Origin: Chitinophagia bacterium
Lineage (GTDB): Bacteria; Bacteroidota; Bacteroidia; Chitinophagales; Chitinophagaceae
DNA length: 34,202 nucleotides
Assembly: GCA_021324175.1 (NCBI GenBank)
Contig: JAJPJP010000238.1
Location: 1 to 34,202 of the forward strand
Reading direction: 5' to 3'
Below, one piece after another: positions 1 to 8,604 of this stretch (positions within the stretch are counted from its first letter, which is position 1; the number at the start of each line of letters is the position of its first letter). Under the pieces are notes generated by a model that made no database searches, was not told the origin of the DNA, and saw nothing but the letters and a program-made list of their open reading frames with translations. Position numbers and translations under genes: made by a program.

Positions 1-677
1 ATCTGGATACCCGAATATCCGTCCGAAAAGCCATTAGTTTCATAATAAGCATTTATCGAGTTCACACCAACGGGAACGTTCACTTCTGAGTAAAACCATG
101 CAACGCCTGAAGCGGTATCTTCTCCAGGTAAAGGGTAGTGCAAATGGGTCGACGCAGCACCTCTATACTCCTTGTTATTGAATTTTAGACCTTTCGCGGC
201 CTCTCCTGAAAGGACAATGGCCTGAATATCGGGAAAATATTTGCCATTTTTTGTCAATCCTTTGATTTCGATGTAGTGATAGCAGGAAGTATCTATTTTA
301 AATTTTCCCACCTGGAGTATCACAGAACTATCCGTCCGCTTCACTTCTTTTTCGTAACCTCCCATTGAATTATCAATCGATAATTTGATTCTGCTTTTGT
401 TGAACAGGGATCTCACTTTAACGCTTACGAATAGTTCGCCAGTTTTTTGCGTGTAGAAATATATTCGTGCATAACTTATTGGATCTTTCCACAATGTCAA
501 GCCATTCGTTTGGATCGGATCTTCCTCTCCTTCCAATTCTTTCGGATAAATATATCCGTTACCCAGCATATTAACTGTTGATACATTTGATGTATCAAAC
601 GACATGCCTTGAGAAAAGACAAGGGCTGGGACGACAAACAAAGTAAAAGTAAGTGTGAACGATTTCTTGTATTTCAT
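1..677 (-). CDS. Secreted DUF5077/DUF3472-like protein, 3' end outside window
   Basis: The reading frame starts with ATG at 677 on the minus strand and runs open off the left edge, so about 225 N-terminal residues are visible. Residues 1-22 form a signal peptide (basic MKYKK, a hydrophobic stretch, then VFSQ), so the product is exported. The next ~120 residues resemble the beta-rich DUF5077 domain, and the visible end (WFYSEVNVPVG, then ANGF-like and DGYSGIQ segments) looks like the start of a DUF3472 domain. These two domains usually occur together in secreted Bacteroidota proteins thought to handle carbohydrates, but no reaction is established. The family call is from memory of motifs and is moderately sure; that the gene is real and truncated only by the window edge is well supported. 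Confidence 0.75.
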   Translation of the reverse strand, partial: MKYKKSFTLTFTLFVVPALVFSQGMSFDTSNVSTVNMLGNGYIYPKELEGEEDPIQTNGLTLWKDPISYARIYFYTQKTGELFVSVKVRSLFNKSRIKLSIDNSMGGYEKEVKRTDSSVILQVGKFKIDTSCYHYIEIKGLTKNGKYFPDIQAIVLSGEAAKGLKFNNKEYRGAASTHLHYPLPGEDTASGVAWFYSEVNVPVGVNSINAYYETNGFSDGYSGIQ

Positions 678-891
678 GTTTTCTGTTGCTCAAATAAATC
701 GAGCTGACCATCATAGGTCTTCTTAAATATCCAGTGCACGGCCAGATACGCTGCAAAACCCGGATCAAAAATAGTATTTCCGTCCCTCTGATTGTGAAAG
801 TCCCAAATTTGCAAATGCCTTGACTGGGGGAAGCTTTCACAAGGAACTCGTATCTTAATCGCGCTAACCAGCCAAAATCATAATTTAGCGA

Positions 892-1470
892 ATGCAGCAA
901 GTAACTGACATCAACTCTCTAATCATTAGCCATTTTATAGCTTCACTATTTATTTTGCAAAACTTGACAGAAAAAGGGCAGTCTGATTTCTTGCGAACAT
1001 CATCTTGCCTTCGTAACGATTCTATTCCGGCATGGGTTAAGCAACTTTACGAAAAACATGATACCTCGCAATTCGAAATTAAAGTAAACAAGGTAATTTT
1101 TTTCAAACCCCTTACCGATTCAACGTCATATTCGCTGTTCACAGTCTCCACCGGAACTTGTGTTAGCGCTTATGTTGCAACACAAAAAAATAAAAAGGAT
1201 TATGCCTCTCTGGAAATTCAGGAAGAATGCGATGCGGACCTTTCTTACCCGTCATATTCATGGACATCGTATACACATAACACAATTCGTAGAAGAATTT
1301 CGATAACTACTGATACTAAGGAGGCCAATCCAAAATATTTAAAAAAAGATGGCAACTTTAGAGATGGGTTTGATATGGACAATGTTAAAACGATAAGACA
1401 TGTTACAAGGAAAACGATTGTTATCATGAAATCAGGCAATCTCGAAATTCAGAAAAAAAACACTCGCTAA
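892..1470 (+). CDS. Hypothetical protein, 192 aa
   Basis: An open frame of 192 codons starts at ATG 892, six bases after an in-frame TAG, and ends 21 bases before the PEP mutase-like gene. I do not recognise the family. The middle has two cysteines (in STGTC and EEC) flanking a beta-rich region, and the C-terminal third is basic and polar (RRRISITTDTKE and later KKKNTR), as in small Bacteroidota lipoprotein-like or secreted proteins. The first ~25 residues are moderately hydrophobic but not a convincing signal peptide, so the true N-terminus may have been lost or the start may lie elsewhere. No longer ORF competes on either strand here. It could be a decayed copy of a longer secreted protein. 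Confidence 0.5.
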   Translation: MQQVTDINSLIISHFIASLFILQNLTEKGQSDFLRTSSCLRNDSIPAWVKQLYEKHDTSQFEIKVNKVIFFKPLTDSTSYSLFTVSTGTCVSAYVATQKNKKDYASLEIQEECDADLSYPSYSWTSYTHNTIRRRISITTDTKEANPKYLKKDGNFRDGFDMDNVKTIRHVTRKTIVIMKSGNLEIQKKNTR

Positions 1471-1491
1471 TCAAAACTCTGGATATTTGAT

Positions 1492-2319
1492 ATGATGGAT
1501 CAATCAGAAAAGGGCGACTTGTTCAGGAAACTTCACGAACAGCCGCGCATATTCGTAATTCCTAATCCCTGGGATGCGGGCTCAGCCAAAATCCTCACCA
1601 GCCTTGGCTTCGAGGCTCTTGCCACCACCAGTGCAGGCCTTGCTTTTTCTCTCGCGAAATCTGACGGAACCCGTTCGGTCTCTCGCGAGGAAACCTTAAA
1701 GAATGCAGAGATGATTGTCAAGGCCACCAGTCTGCCGGTTTCCGCGGACCTGGAAAACGGTTACGGACAAGATCCTTCGACTTGTGCCGAAACAATTTTG
1801 ATGGCTGCGCAGACAGGCTTATGCGGCGGATCGATTGAAGACACCACGGGCGACCCTTCTAATCCCATATTGCCAATTGAACTCTCATTAGCAAGGGTAA
1901 AGGCTGCTGTAGAAGCCGCGCGAAGTCTTCCATTTCATTTCACGCTGACTGCAAGAGCTGAGAATCTGCTTCATGGACGCCCGGACTTAGAAGATACAAT
2001 CCACCGACTGGAGTCCTATGCTGAAGCAGGGGCAGACGTTTTGTATGCGCCTGGGTTAAAGACAAAGGAAGAGATTTTAACAGCAGTGAAAGCGGTCGCT
2101 CCGAAGCCGTTGAATGTTGTCATGGGGCTTAACAGTGCTTTCTTTTCGCTGAGAGAATTGGAAGATTTAGGTGTGAGAAGAGTATCCGTTGGCTCAACGC
2201 TTGCCCGTGTTGCCTACGGAGCATTTCTGGAGGCGGCGGAGAAAATAAAGGTTACCGGGACATTTAATTTTGCAGCGGATATCGTGCCGTATTCAAAAAT
2301 TAATGGTATGTTCAAATGA
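1492..2319 (+). CDS. PEP mutase / isocitrate lyase superfamily enzyme
   Basis: This 275-residue protein has the full length and fold signature of the phosphoenolpyruvate mutase/isocitrate lyase superfamily (PF13714-like TIM barrel). Visible landmarks are NPWDAGSA at 25-32, TTSAG at 45-49, the metal-binding strand SADLENGYG at 84-92 (Asp86 and the GYG turn), SIEDTTG at 114-120 and TARAE at 153-157. The KKCGH catalytic loop of true isocitrate lyases is absent. A C-C or P-C bond lyase/mutase of the carboxyphosphonoenolpyruvate mutase or oxaloacetate decarboxylase type is therefore more likely, acting on a small 2-oxo acid in the cytoplasm with Mg2+. The substrate cannot be assigned. Two ATG codons stand in tandem at 1492 and 1495; either may be used. 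No linked gene indicates phosphonate metabolism. Confidence 0.88.
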   Translation: MMDQSEKGDLFRKLHEQPRIFVIPNPWDAGSAKILTSLGFEALATTSAGLAFSLAKSDGTRSVSREETLKNAEMIVKATSLPVSADLENGYGQDPSTCAETILMAAQTGLCGGSIEDTTGDPSNPILPIELSLARVKAAVEAARSLPFHFTLTARAENLLHGRPDLEDTIHRLESYAEAGADVLYAPGLKTKEEILTAVKAVAPKPLNVVMGLNSAFFSLRELEDLGVRRVSVGSTLARVAYGAFLEAAEKIKVTGTFNFAADIVPYSKINGMFK

Positions 2320-2899
2320 AATTTCGTTAATACCTATCCCCGCAGTTATGGATAAGGGACCTTTGAAGATCAATAGAAAAATTATACTCGAAATTCTCTT
2401 GGCTATGATAGGAGCAGCAATAGCAGACCTTCCTAATTTTCAACACACGCAAAGAAACAGGGCGTTGCCTTACCTTCTATTTGGACTCGCGGTTATGCCG
2501 GGTCCTTCGTTTGGGCAATCCCTTAGACCACGTCCGAAGTAAGATTGACCAAGCGCATATCGTTGGCTTATGCAGAGGAAAACCGTTTGTCGTAATGATG
2601 CTGTTTTTCAAAACGGCAGGACTTTTTGGTCCACCGGTCTGCCGATCGCATTTACGCGCAAACGTAAAAAATATTCATCCAGTCCCTTATGGAGTAATAC
2701 TTAGACTGATCACAGTAGGTCACCAGTTTGAAGAACCCATACAAAATAGTTGAAAGTTCGGGAAGACTGTCTGAACTTTCCTATCTTGGATACCATAAGA
2801 ACTGCATCAGTACGACCATGTGGTGTTCGGGAACAGCAGCGTATTTCCAACCAGTTTGGAAAATTACATAATGATAAGTTTTAACCTTTCTACGTTCAC
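2320..2899. other. Intergenic stretch without a supported gene
   Basis: This 580-bp gap holds only two short plus-strand frames (2270-2542 and 2481-2753). They overlap, begin inside other coding sequence or lack any recognisable domain, so I do not call them. A short plus-strand reading near 2620-2665 contains ADRIY, a string typical of FtsX permease N-termini, but it is framed by stops and too short to support a remnant. At 2824-2835 there is an inverted repeat (TGTTC-GG-GAACA), listed separately. No terminator hairpin was found after the upstream gene. Confidence 0.5.
2824..2835. promoter_or_regulatory. Inverted repeat upstream of the cNMP-ZIP gene, possible operator
   Basis: TGTTC and GAACA flank two bases, giving a 12-bp dyad about 65 bp before the ATG at 2900. 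The position suits a regulator site. The two arms are short and the assignment rests on symmetry alone. Confidence 0.25.
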
Positions 2900-4234
2900 A
2901 TGAGTAAGTTGGCTGAAATAATGGCGGTAGTTCTTGTCGGCCTGATCACTACTTCGTCATCGATATTCGGCGCGGCCATCGGCCTTTATGCTTCGCTGTC
3001 AAAACGGATTCTTTCCTGCGTCCTTGCCTTTGCAGCCGGTTCATTGATCAGCGCATTAGCGATCGATCTCGCCTATAAAGGAGCAATGGAACTCCACCAA
3101 AAAAAACTCAATGCGGGTTCTGCCTGGGAATTTATCGCCGGCGGATTTGCTATTGGCGCCATCATTTATTTTGTCACCTCCATGTACCTTGAAAAAAAGG
3201 GTGCCGCGATTAAGCGCCCGATGCGGTTCCGAGAATATGCACTCAACAAAAAACAGGAAGAATCGAAGGCTCTCGTGGGGTTACTGTCGCAATGCGAGCT
3301 CCTAAGAAACCTCGAGGCCGAATCAATCGAGAATATTTTACACAATGTCCGGCAAAGGCAAATAAGACCCGGGGAAGTTGTATTTCACGCGGGCGACCCG
3401 TCCGACTCCTTCTTTATCGTATCCAAAGGATATGTTGAAGTCTTTGATGACCAGCGCGCGCCAGGAAAAGAGGAAGAGACGGGAAAACTAATTGCAAAAC
3501 TCGGACCGGGAAACGCTTTTGGAGAAATGGGACTCATTAGCGGAAGTCCGCGCACCGCGACCATCCTTAGCTCCGAAGGCGCGGAAGTCTTGGAACTCGA
3601 AGCGAAGGACTTTAATGAGCTGATGGAATCAGATCCCGTATTGTCGCGCGCTGTTTCTCACTTAAGCCACGAGCGCGCCATAAAAAACCTGACTGCATCG
3701 GGAAGCAATCCATCAACCTGGGCCAAAGTAGCCATGGATAATATCCGGCATATCAGCCGGGGTGAACAAAATAAATTGTTGCAGGACGCGGGGAAAGGAG
3801 CGGGTATGGCCATTGTGCTCGGGAATATCCTGGATACGATTCCCGGCTGCCTGGTCATTGGCGCCAGTTTTAAAAGCTTTGGCGATTTGTCTTTTACCTT
3901 GATGCTGGGAATGTTCCTGGGAGGCATTCCCGAATCAGCCGTCAGTGCGGCCATGCTGTCAAGGGCAGGTTATAAAGCAAAAAAAATATTTCTGCTGTGG
4001 TCTGCCGTTCTCATTGCCGGCATGGCAGCTGCCGTCATGGGAAAGGAATTGATTGGGACTTCGGAATCCATGACCGCCGTTTTCTGCGAAGCCGTGTCAG
4101 GAGGGGCCGTCCTCGCGCTGGTGACGCATGCCATGATCCCTGAAGCCATACATGAAGGAGGTTCGATTGTCGTCCTTCCTACAGTTGCCGGATTCCTATT
4201 CTCTTTGTTCCTGGCTATGACCTCGGCGTGGTAA
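2900..4234 (+). CDS. ZIP-like membrane protein with inserted cyclic-nucleotide-binding domain
   Basis: The 444-residue protein reads as a ZIP-family metal-transporter fold split by a soluble sensor domain. Residues 7-31, 36-57 and 77-97 are three membrane segments, including the ZIP-like LAFAAGSLI at 42-50. Residues ~125-250 form a cyclic-nucleotide-binding (CAP_ED) domain whose phosphate-binding cassette, FGEMGLISGSPRTATI at 207-222, keeps the Glu209 and Arg218 expected to hold the ribose and phosphate of a cyclic nucleotide. The C-terminal part resumes membrane helices with ZIP-like signatures: LDTIPG at 311-316, GGIPESAVSAAM at 341-352 and VTHAMIPEAIHEGG at 408-421. The domain sits between TM3 and TM4, where other ZIP proteins have a variable cytoplasmic loop. 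The classic HNxPEG helix-4 motif is altered (LDTIPG), so metal transport is inferred, not shown. A DoxX-like gene follows after 104 bp. Confidence 0.75.
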   Translation: MSKLAEIMAVVLVGLITTSSSIFGAAIGLYASLSKRILSCVLAFAAGSLISALAIDLAYKGAMELHQKKLNAGSAWEFIAGGFAIGAIIYFVTSMYLEKKGAAIKRPMRFREYALNKKQEESKALVGLLSQCELLRNLEAESIENILHNVRQRQIRPGEVVFHAGDPSDSFFIVSKGYVEVFDDQRAPGKEEETGKLIAKLGPGNAFGEMGLISGSPRTATILSSEGAEVLELEAKDFNELMESDPVLSRAVSHLSHERAIKNLTASGSNPSTWAKVAMDNIRHISRGEQNKLLQDAGKGAGMAIVLGNILDTIPGCLVIGASFKSFGDLSFTLMLGMFLGGIPESAVSAAMLSRAGYKAKKIFLLWSAVLIAGMAAAVMGKELIGTSESMTAVFCEAVSGGAVLALVTHAMIPEAIHEGGSIVVLPTVAGFLFSLFLAMTSAW

Positions 4235-4338
4235 ATCGGCCGGGCACAATTCAATTTATCGCCCCCCTCAATCGATCCAAATCACCGACCCCTCACCTGT
4301 ACGGCAACAAGTCTATTCAGCACGATTCACGGAACTAA

Positions 4339-4785
4339 ATGAATGAAATTCCTACCTTGGCGTTCGAAACAAATATTAAATCTCACTCCGGTATGCACCT
4401 GGGTCCACGAGTTAAAAATTTCGCTTATTGGATACTGACAGGCTACCTGGCATTTGAATCAATGCTCAGTGCGACTTGGGATTTCAACTGGCTCAATAAG
4501 GATTACGCTATTGGCATCATGAACCATATTGGGTTTCCGCCATATTTTCTCGTCATGAAAGGGATAGCAACTTCGCTGTCAGCAGTGATTTTCCTGTGGC
4601 CGGGTTTACGTTTATTGAGGGAGTGGGCATATTTTGGTACATTCCTCATGTATGCGGGCGCCATTGCCTGCCATTTATTCGTCCATGATGGCGTGGGCTC
4701 ACTGGTTGGACCGCTGGTTTTCTTATGCATAGCAATAGCTTCCTGGGCACTGCGTCCGCCATCGCGGAAATTTTCATCTGCGTAA
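4339..4785 (+). CDS. DoxX-like integral membrane protein
   Basis: A 148-residue protein with four predicted membrane helices (about 27-47, 70-90, 95-112 and 117-137) after a polar N-terminus, matching the size and topology of the DoxX-like family (PF13564 type). Typical traits are the first helix with YWILTGYLAFESMLSA, the short loop with NHIGFPPYFLVMKG, and the third helix region LREWAYFGTFLMYAGA. These proteins sit in the inner membrane; most have no known activity, some are linked to redox or thiol stress. The start at 4339 is the first ATG of the frame and lies 104 bp after the cNMP-ZIP gene, so co-transcription is possible but not evident. Confidence 0.8.
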   Translation: MNEIPTLAFETNIKSHSGMHLGPRVKNFAYWILTGYLAFESMLSATWDFNWLNKDYAIGIMNHIGFPPYFLVMKGIATSLSAVIFLWPGLRLLREWAYFGTFLMYAGAIACHLFVHDGVGSLVGPLVFLCIAIASWALRPPSRKFSSA

Positions 4786-4821
4786 TTGAAAATGCCATCA
4801 CAGGTCCGTCGTGGCTATTAT

Positions 4822-7167
4822 TCACTCCGTCGACAATACAGCTGCGGGGTTAATCTGCGCAGCGCGAAAGGCATGGTAGCTGACTGTTGCCAGTGTGACG
4901 AGAATGGCTCCCGCCCCCGCGACCGCAAAAATCCACCACGAGAGGGAGATGTGATAGTCATTGACTTTGAGCAACGCTGAAGAAGTCATCGCCGCAAGCG
5001 GCGTCGCAACGATAAAACCGAAGAACACGGGCTTTAACATGTCCAGGGCAAGTGACAGCCAAAGGCCGCCTGCGCTGGCGCCTAGTACCTTGCGAATGCT
5101 GATCTCTTTGGTCCTGCGTTCGACCGCGAAGCTGGCGAGTCCGAAAAGTCCCATACAGGAAATAAGAACGGCTAGCACAGAAAAAATATTGGCAAGTTGC
5201 TCGACGTCATAGTCCTTCTTAAATAAATTCTTTAGTTCTTCATCGGTAAACTGCCAGGTGAATGGGTAGCCTGGGTTTAAAGTGGTCGCCGCGTTTTTAA
5301 TCTGCGACAAATGCTTCTTCCACTGAACGTCGTTGGCGAGCCGGATGAGGAAATGATCAAGGTTTTGCGACCCGAAATAGACGATTAGTGGTTGGTTTGA
5401 TTTTCCAAAAGGTCCAATTGGAAAATCCTGCAGTACGCCAATGACTCGTCTGCCGGCGATTGTGGTACCGATTACAGGCTCCCTCAAGGCCATTTTGCGT
5501 GCCGCGCTCTGATTGATGAGACAAGCCGAACTGTCCGCGCCATAATCTGGGCTGAAATCCCTTCCCTCCGCCAATTTCAGCCCCGTCGTTTTTGTCCAGT
5601 CATATTGAACCCACATCGCCGCAATAATAAAGTCCTGGTCAGGTTGCTTGCCTGGCCACTCAAGCCCCGCCTGGGAAAGCGAAACGCCGAGCAGATTTGA
5701 ACTGCTTGCGGTGAGGTTAATCACTCCAGGAATATGCTGAACCTGGGCTTTGAAGAGATCGAACCGTTGCGGAAGTTTGCCATCTGCAGCGATATCAATC
5801 AGGTTAGATGTTTCAAAACCAAGTGGCCTGTCGGCAACGTGGCGAAGTTGTTTTACCCCAACGATGGTCGTAACCACCAGGAACACCGAGATGACAAATT
5901 GAACGGTTACGAGCGCCTTGCGAAGGAAGGCTCCCTTCCGGCCTGTCGACATCAGACGCTTCAGGACTTTTGCCGGTTGGAAGCGGCTCAGGTAGATTGC
6001 GGGATAACTGCCGGCCACTAACCCGGTAAAAATGCCAATCCCTGCAATAAGAACCCATACCCAAGGATGACCCAATTGATTCGCCAGTGGCAAATGGGCA
6101 AAAGACGCAAACCACGGCAGTGCGATAAAGGCCAGCCCGACGCTCAGGAGAAGGGCTGCCATGGCGAGAAGCACAGCCTCTCCAAGAAACTGCCCGATGA
6201 TAATCCTTCTGGATGCGCCAAGCACCTTCCGGACCCCGACTTCGCGTGCGCGACGCTCCGCCATGGCGGTGGAAAGATTCATGAAATTGATACAAGCTAT
6301 CAGGAGTGTCAGAAACGCGATAAATCCAATGAGGACAAAAAGGTACGCCTTCCCCCAATAAGGTTTCCCATCCCGAAAATTGTCATACAATTCCAGTCTG
6401 GTGATCGGATAGGCGAAAAGCGAGACCTCCGTGAAATGGCTTTTTTTTAGGAGCAGATGCGTCATCTGGCGGTTGATTGATCCCACGCTCGCGCCGGGTT
6501 GTAGCTGCAGCCATGTTTGAACCATGCAGCAGTTCCAGCTGTCCTCCAGCTGGTGGTCCTTTGCGAACAACGAGAATGGCAACGCCAAATCAAATCGGAT
6601 CGTGCTGTTTTGCGGGATGTCCTGGATGACGGCCCCTACCTTGAGTGGAAAAGTGTTATTCAGGAGGATCGTTTTGCCCATGGCCGATCCGGCACCGAAG
6701 AGTCTCCGGGCGGCGATTTCGGTTATCACGACCCCGCTTCCTTCTTGAAGGGTGCTCACTGGGTTTCCTTCGATAGCCGGAAACGTCATCATGCGAAAGA
6801 AGTCCGGCTCGACATAGACACATCGCTGGTAAATGAGCTTATCGCCATAGCGCGTCAGATTTTCGCCTGCATTTCTGGTCCGCACGACATACTTCATTCC
6901 GGGAATACCGCTCTGTATCGCGGGCCCAAGTAAGGTTGAAGTCGCATTTCCGGTGGATATATTGCCAGCCAGAAACTGGTTCATTTCGACCAGATGAATG
7001 TCCTTATAGTGCGCATGGAACTTGTCAAACCCGAAAGCATAGACCAGGACCAAACAAATGATGATGCCTGTAGTCAGGCCAAGCGTCAGCCCGAAAATAT
7101 TGATGAAGGAAGTGAGTTTATTACGCAGGAAACTGCGCAGGGCAACGATGAAATAACTTCGGAACAT
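4822..7167 (-). CDS. Orphan FtsX/MacB-type ABC transporter permease (A)
   Basis: The product has 781 residues when started at the internal ATG at 7167 (MFRSYFIVALRSFLRNKL), which matches family N-termini. The longer frame to 7350 adds 61 residues with no family resemblance. It has the duplicated layout of large Bacteroidota permeases: TM1 near 20-43, a periplasmic MacB_PCD-like domain, three helices of a first FtsX domain including the coupling motif AREVGVRKVLGAS, a fourth linker helix (KALVTVQFVISVFLVV), a second periplasmic domain, and a second FtsX domain with TKEISIRKVLGAS and LSWWIF near the end. No ATPase gene is adjacent, so the energising subunit must be encoded elsewhere. Such proteins are thought to export peptides or drugs or drive lipoprotein-related work; the substrate is unknown. 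A 17-bp element shared with other permeases here lies 100 bp upstream. Confidence 0.9.
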   Translation of the reverse strand: MFRSYFIVALRSFLRNKLTSFINIFGLTLGLTTGIIICLVLVYAFGFDKFHAHYKDIHLVEMNQFLAGNISTGNATSTLLGPAIQSGIPGMKYVVRTRNAGENLTRYGDKLIYQRCVYVEPDFFRMMTFPAIEGNPVSTLQEGSGVVITEIAARRLFGAGSAMGKTILLNNTFPLKVGAVIQDIPQNSTIRFDLALPFSLFAKDHQLEDSWNCCMVQTWLQLQPGASVGSINRQMTHLLLKKSHFTEVSLFAYPITRLELYDNFRDGKPYWGKAYLFVLIGFIAFLTLLIACINFMNLSTAMAERRAREVGVRKVLGASRRIIIGQFLGEAVLLAMAALLLSVGLAFIALPWFASFAHLPLANQLGHPWVWVLIAGIGIFTGLVAGSYPAIYLSRFQPAKVLKRLMSTGRKGAFLRKALVTVQFVISVFLVVTTIVGVKQLRHVADRPLGFETSNLIDIAADGKLPQRFDLFKAQVQHIPGVINLTASSSNLLGVSLSQAGLEWPGKQPDQDFIIAAMWVQYDWTKTTGLKLAEGRDFSPDYGADSSACLINQSAARKMALREPVIGTTIAGRRVIGVLQDFPIGPFGKSNQPLIVYFGSQNLDHFLIRLANDVQWKKHLSQIKNAATTLNPGYPFTWQFTDEELKNLFKKDYDVEQLANIFSVLAVLISCMGLFGLASFAVERRTKEISIRKVLGASAGGLWLSLALDMLKPVFFGFIVATPLAAMTSSALLKVNDYHISLSWWIFAVAGAGAILVTLATVSYHAFRAAQINPAAVLSTE

Positions 7168-7266
7168 TTGAATGGTAGTTGGACTGCGGCTCTCTGGCAA
7201 AGTCAATGCCAGTTCATTAGTCAATTGGATTTCACGGGATTTGATTTGGCAACAGGGATAGCGACC

Positions 7267-7283
7267 TGATCGTTTCTGATACA
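7267..7283 (-). promoter_or_regulatory. Shared permease upstream element, copy A
   Basis: On the minus strand the sequence is TGTATCAGAAACGATCA, 15 of 17 bases identical to the copy ahead of permease B and 100 bp upstream of the permease A start. Shared position and sequence upstream of paralogous genes suggest a control site. Its binding factor is unknown. Confidence 0.45.
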
Positions 7284-7370
7284 GCAGGTGTTTGAATCCG
7301 AGACACATTGTTTTTGGGTGGAATTCTCTGCCTTCCCAATAATGAACCATCTACCAAATAAACCATAATG

Positions 7371-8096
7371 TCAAAGTAAAGATTCTATACTCTTGGTGAG
7401 CGTTGATTTGATGTCAGGGTCTGGAGCCACGGATGCCGCAAAGACTCCATTTCGGTCAATGACGAAGCTGACCGGAAATTCTGATACTTTGTATTTTTCG
7501 TTGACCTCCATTGATTCCGGCAACAGCGTATATTCGAACTTGTGCTCCTTCAAAAAGTCTTTTACATCTTTCACGTCATTGAAAGTGAGCGCAAGGAAAA
7601 CCACTCCTTCGGGTTCATATTTTTCCACTAGGTCATTTAGCGTGGGCATTTCCTGTATACATGGTGCACACGACGTGAACCAGAAATTGAGCACCACAAC
7701 TTTCCCTCTGAGGGAACTTAGCCTCCACTTCTTGCCGTTCAGATCTTTCAGTGTAAAATCGGGCGCATGTTTTCCGATCATTTCCTTCAACGCCTTTTCG
7801 GTTTTCGCGCTTTCTTCCTCCCTCTTTTTGGCCATTTTATCCGTTACCCTCACCAGGTGTACGATCCCTTTTTCGTCGTCCTGTGTGGAATGGACCATGG
7901 CTATACGACCTTTCCCCCAGGCATTGCTGAGACTGTCCATCTTTTGCTCCGGCAGAATTCTGCCGTCCGGTAGAATATAAGTCGTTCTATGCGCCGAAGA
8001 TACATTTGACTGGCCGCTCGCACCAAAAGACAAAAGGGCTAAAAACGGCGCTAAAGCGCAGACCAGGTTACGACGGAATACAGTTTGTTTAGCCAT
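7371..8096 (-). CDS. TlpA-like thioredoxin-fold thiol-disulfide protein
   Basis: The 241-residue protein begins with a basic tail and a hydrophobic signal segment (residues ~9-29, ending FGASGQ), so it is exported to the periplasm. Residues ~110-241 form a TlpA/AhpC-TSA thioredoxin fold: GKHAPDFTLKDLNG at the start, GKVVVLNFWFTSCAPC with the redox pair Cys143-x-x-Cys146, and the cis-proline in SEFPVSF. The ~80 residues between signal and redox domain are polar, contain a lysine/glutamate-rich stretch (KKREEESAKTEKALKEM) and have no assigned domain. The likely role is reduction of disulfides in exported proteins. The gene is followed on the same strand by permease A after 203 bp; a shared transcript is possible but the permease has its own upstream element. 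Confidence 0.9.
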   Translation of the reverse strand: MAKQTVFRRNLVCALAPFLALLSFGASGQSNVSSAHRTTYILPDGRILPEQKMDSLSNAWGKGRIAMVHSTQDDEKGIVHLVRVTDKMAKKREEESAKTEKALKEMIGKHAPDFTLKDLNGKKWRLSSLRGKVVVLNFWFTSCAPCIQEMPTLNDLVEKYEPEGVVFLALTFNDVKDVKDFLKEHKFEYTLLPESMEVNEKYKVSEFPVSFVIDRNGVFAASVAPDPDIKSTLTKSIESLL

Positions 8097-8127
8097 GTCA
8101 TCTTATTTTCAATGCAATGAGAACCGA

Positions 8128-8604
8128 TCATTTTGATTCCGCTGCAGCTTTGATCGCGGCAATATCCAGCTTGATCATTTTCATCATCGCCTGCATGACG
8201 CGACCAGCCTTCGCCCTATCCGGGTCGCCCAGGAGCTGTGGCAATATGCTAGGCGTTACTTGCCAGTGAAGGCCAAACCTATCTTTAAGCCAGCCACAGG
8301 CAATCTCCTTGCCCCCACCCTCCAGGAGCCTGCTCCAATAATGGTCGACCTCATCTTGTGTAGAGCAGTTAATGAGAAAGGAGATGGCATCGGTCAGTGG
8401 ATGACCGGGACCGCCATTCATCAGCATCAGCTCCTGACCATCGAGTTGGATAGATGCTACCAGAAGCAACCCCTCAGGTCCCGGTGCTCCGGGCGGGTTC
8501 CGAGCGGACCTGATGATTTTTGAATCTTTGAAAATAGAAAGGTAGAAGTTCATCGCTTCCTCAGCATTATTGTCGAACCAGACGAACGGACTGATCTTTT
8601 GCAT
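8128..8604 (-). CDS. VOC family protein, PhnB-like
   Basis: A 158-residue protein of the vicinal oxygen chelate fold, of the PhnB/3-demethylubiquinone methyltransferase-like group (PF06983 type). It opens with QKISPFVWFDNNAEEAMNFYLSIFKDSKI, a hallmark of the group, followed by a GQELMLMNGGPGH strand, the CSTQDEVDHYW helix and GWLKDRFGLHWQV near residue 110. The extension after residue 120 (AKAGRVMQAMMKMIKLDIAAIKAA) is common in the family. These are soluble cytoplasmic proteins, often annotated as glyoxalase/bleomycin-resistance relatives, with few proven reactions. It lies 31 bp downstream-side of the TlpA-like gene on the same strand, so the two may be co-transcribed, VOC first. Confidence 0.9.
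   Translation of the reverse strand: MQKISPFVWFDNNAEEAMNFYLSIFKDSKIIRSARNPPGAPGPEGLLLVASIQLDGQELMLMNGGPGHPLTDAISFLINCSTQDEVDHYWSRLLEGGGKEIACGWLKDRFGLHWQVTPSILPQLLGDPDRAKAGRVMQAMMKMIKLDIAAIKAAAESK

Noticed and set aside
595-900. 101-codon minus frame overlapping the DUF3472-like gene
   Set aside because: It overlaps the signal peptide region of a much better supported gene in another frame and has no domain character.
2600-2680. Possible FtsX permease remnant (ADRIY string)
   Set aside because: Only five residues match, framed by stops, with no neighbouring family sequence.
2270-2753. Two short plus frames after the PEP mutase-like gene
   Set aside because: One begins inside that gene in another frame, they overlap each other, and neither has recognisable motifs.
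5813-6358. 181-codon minus frame inside permease A
   Set aside because: It is an alternate-frame shadow of permease A, which has full family motifs in the other frame.
7168-7350. 61-residue N-terminal extension of permease A
   Set aside because: It lacks family similarity and covers the putative upstream control element; the internal ATG at 7167 matches paralogue starts.
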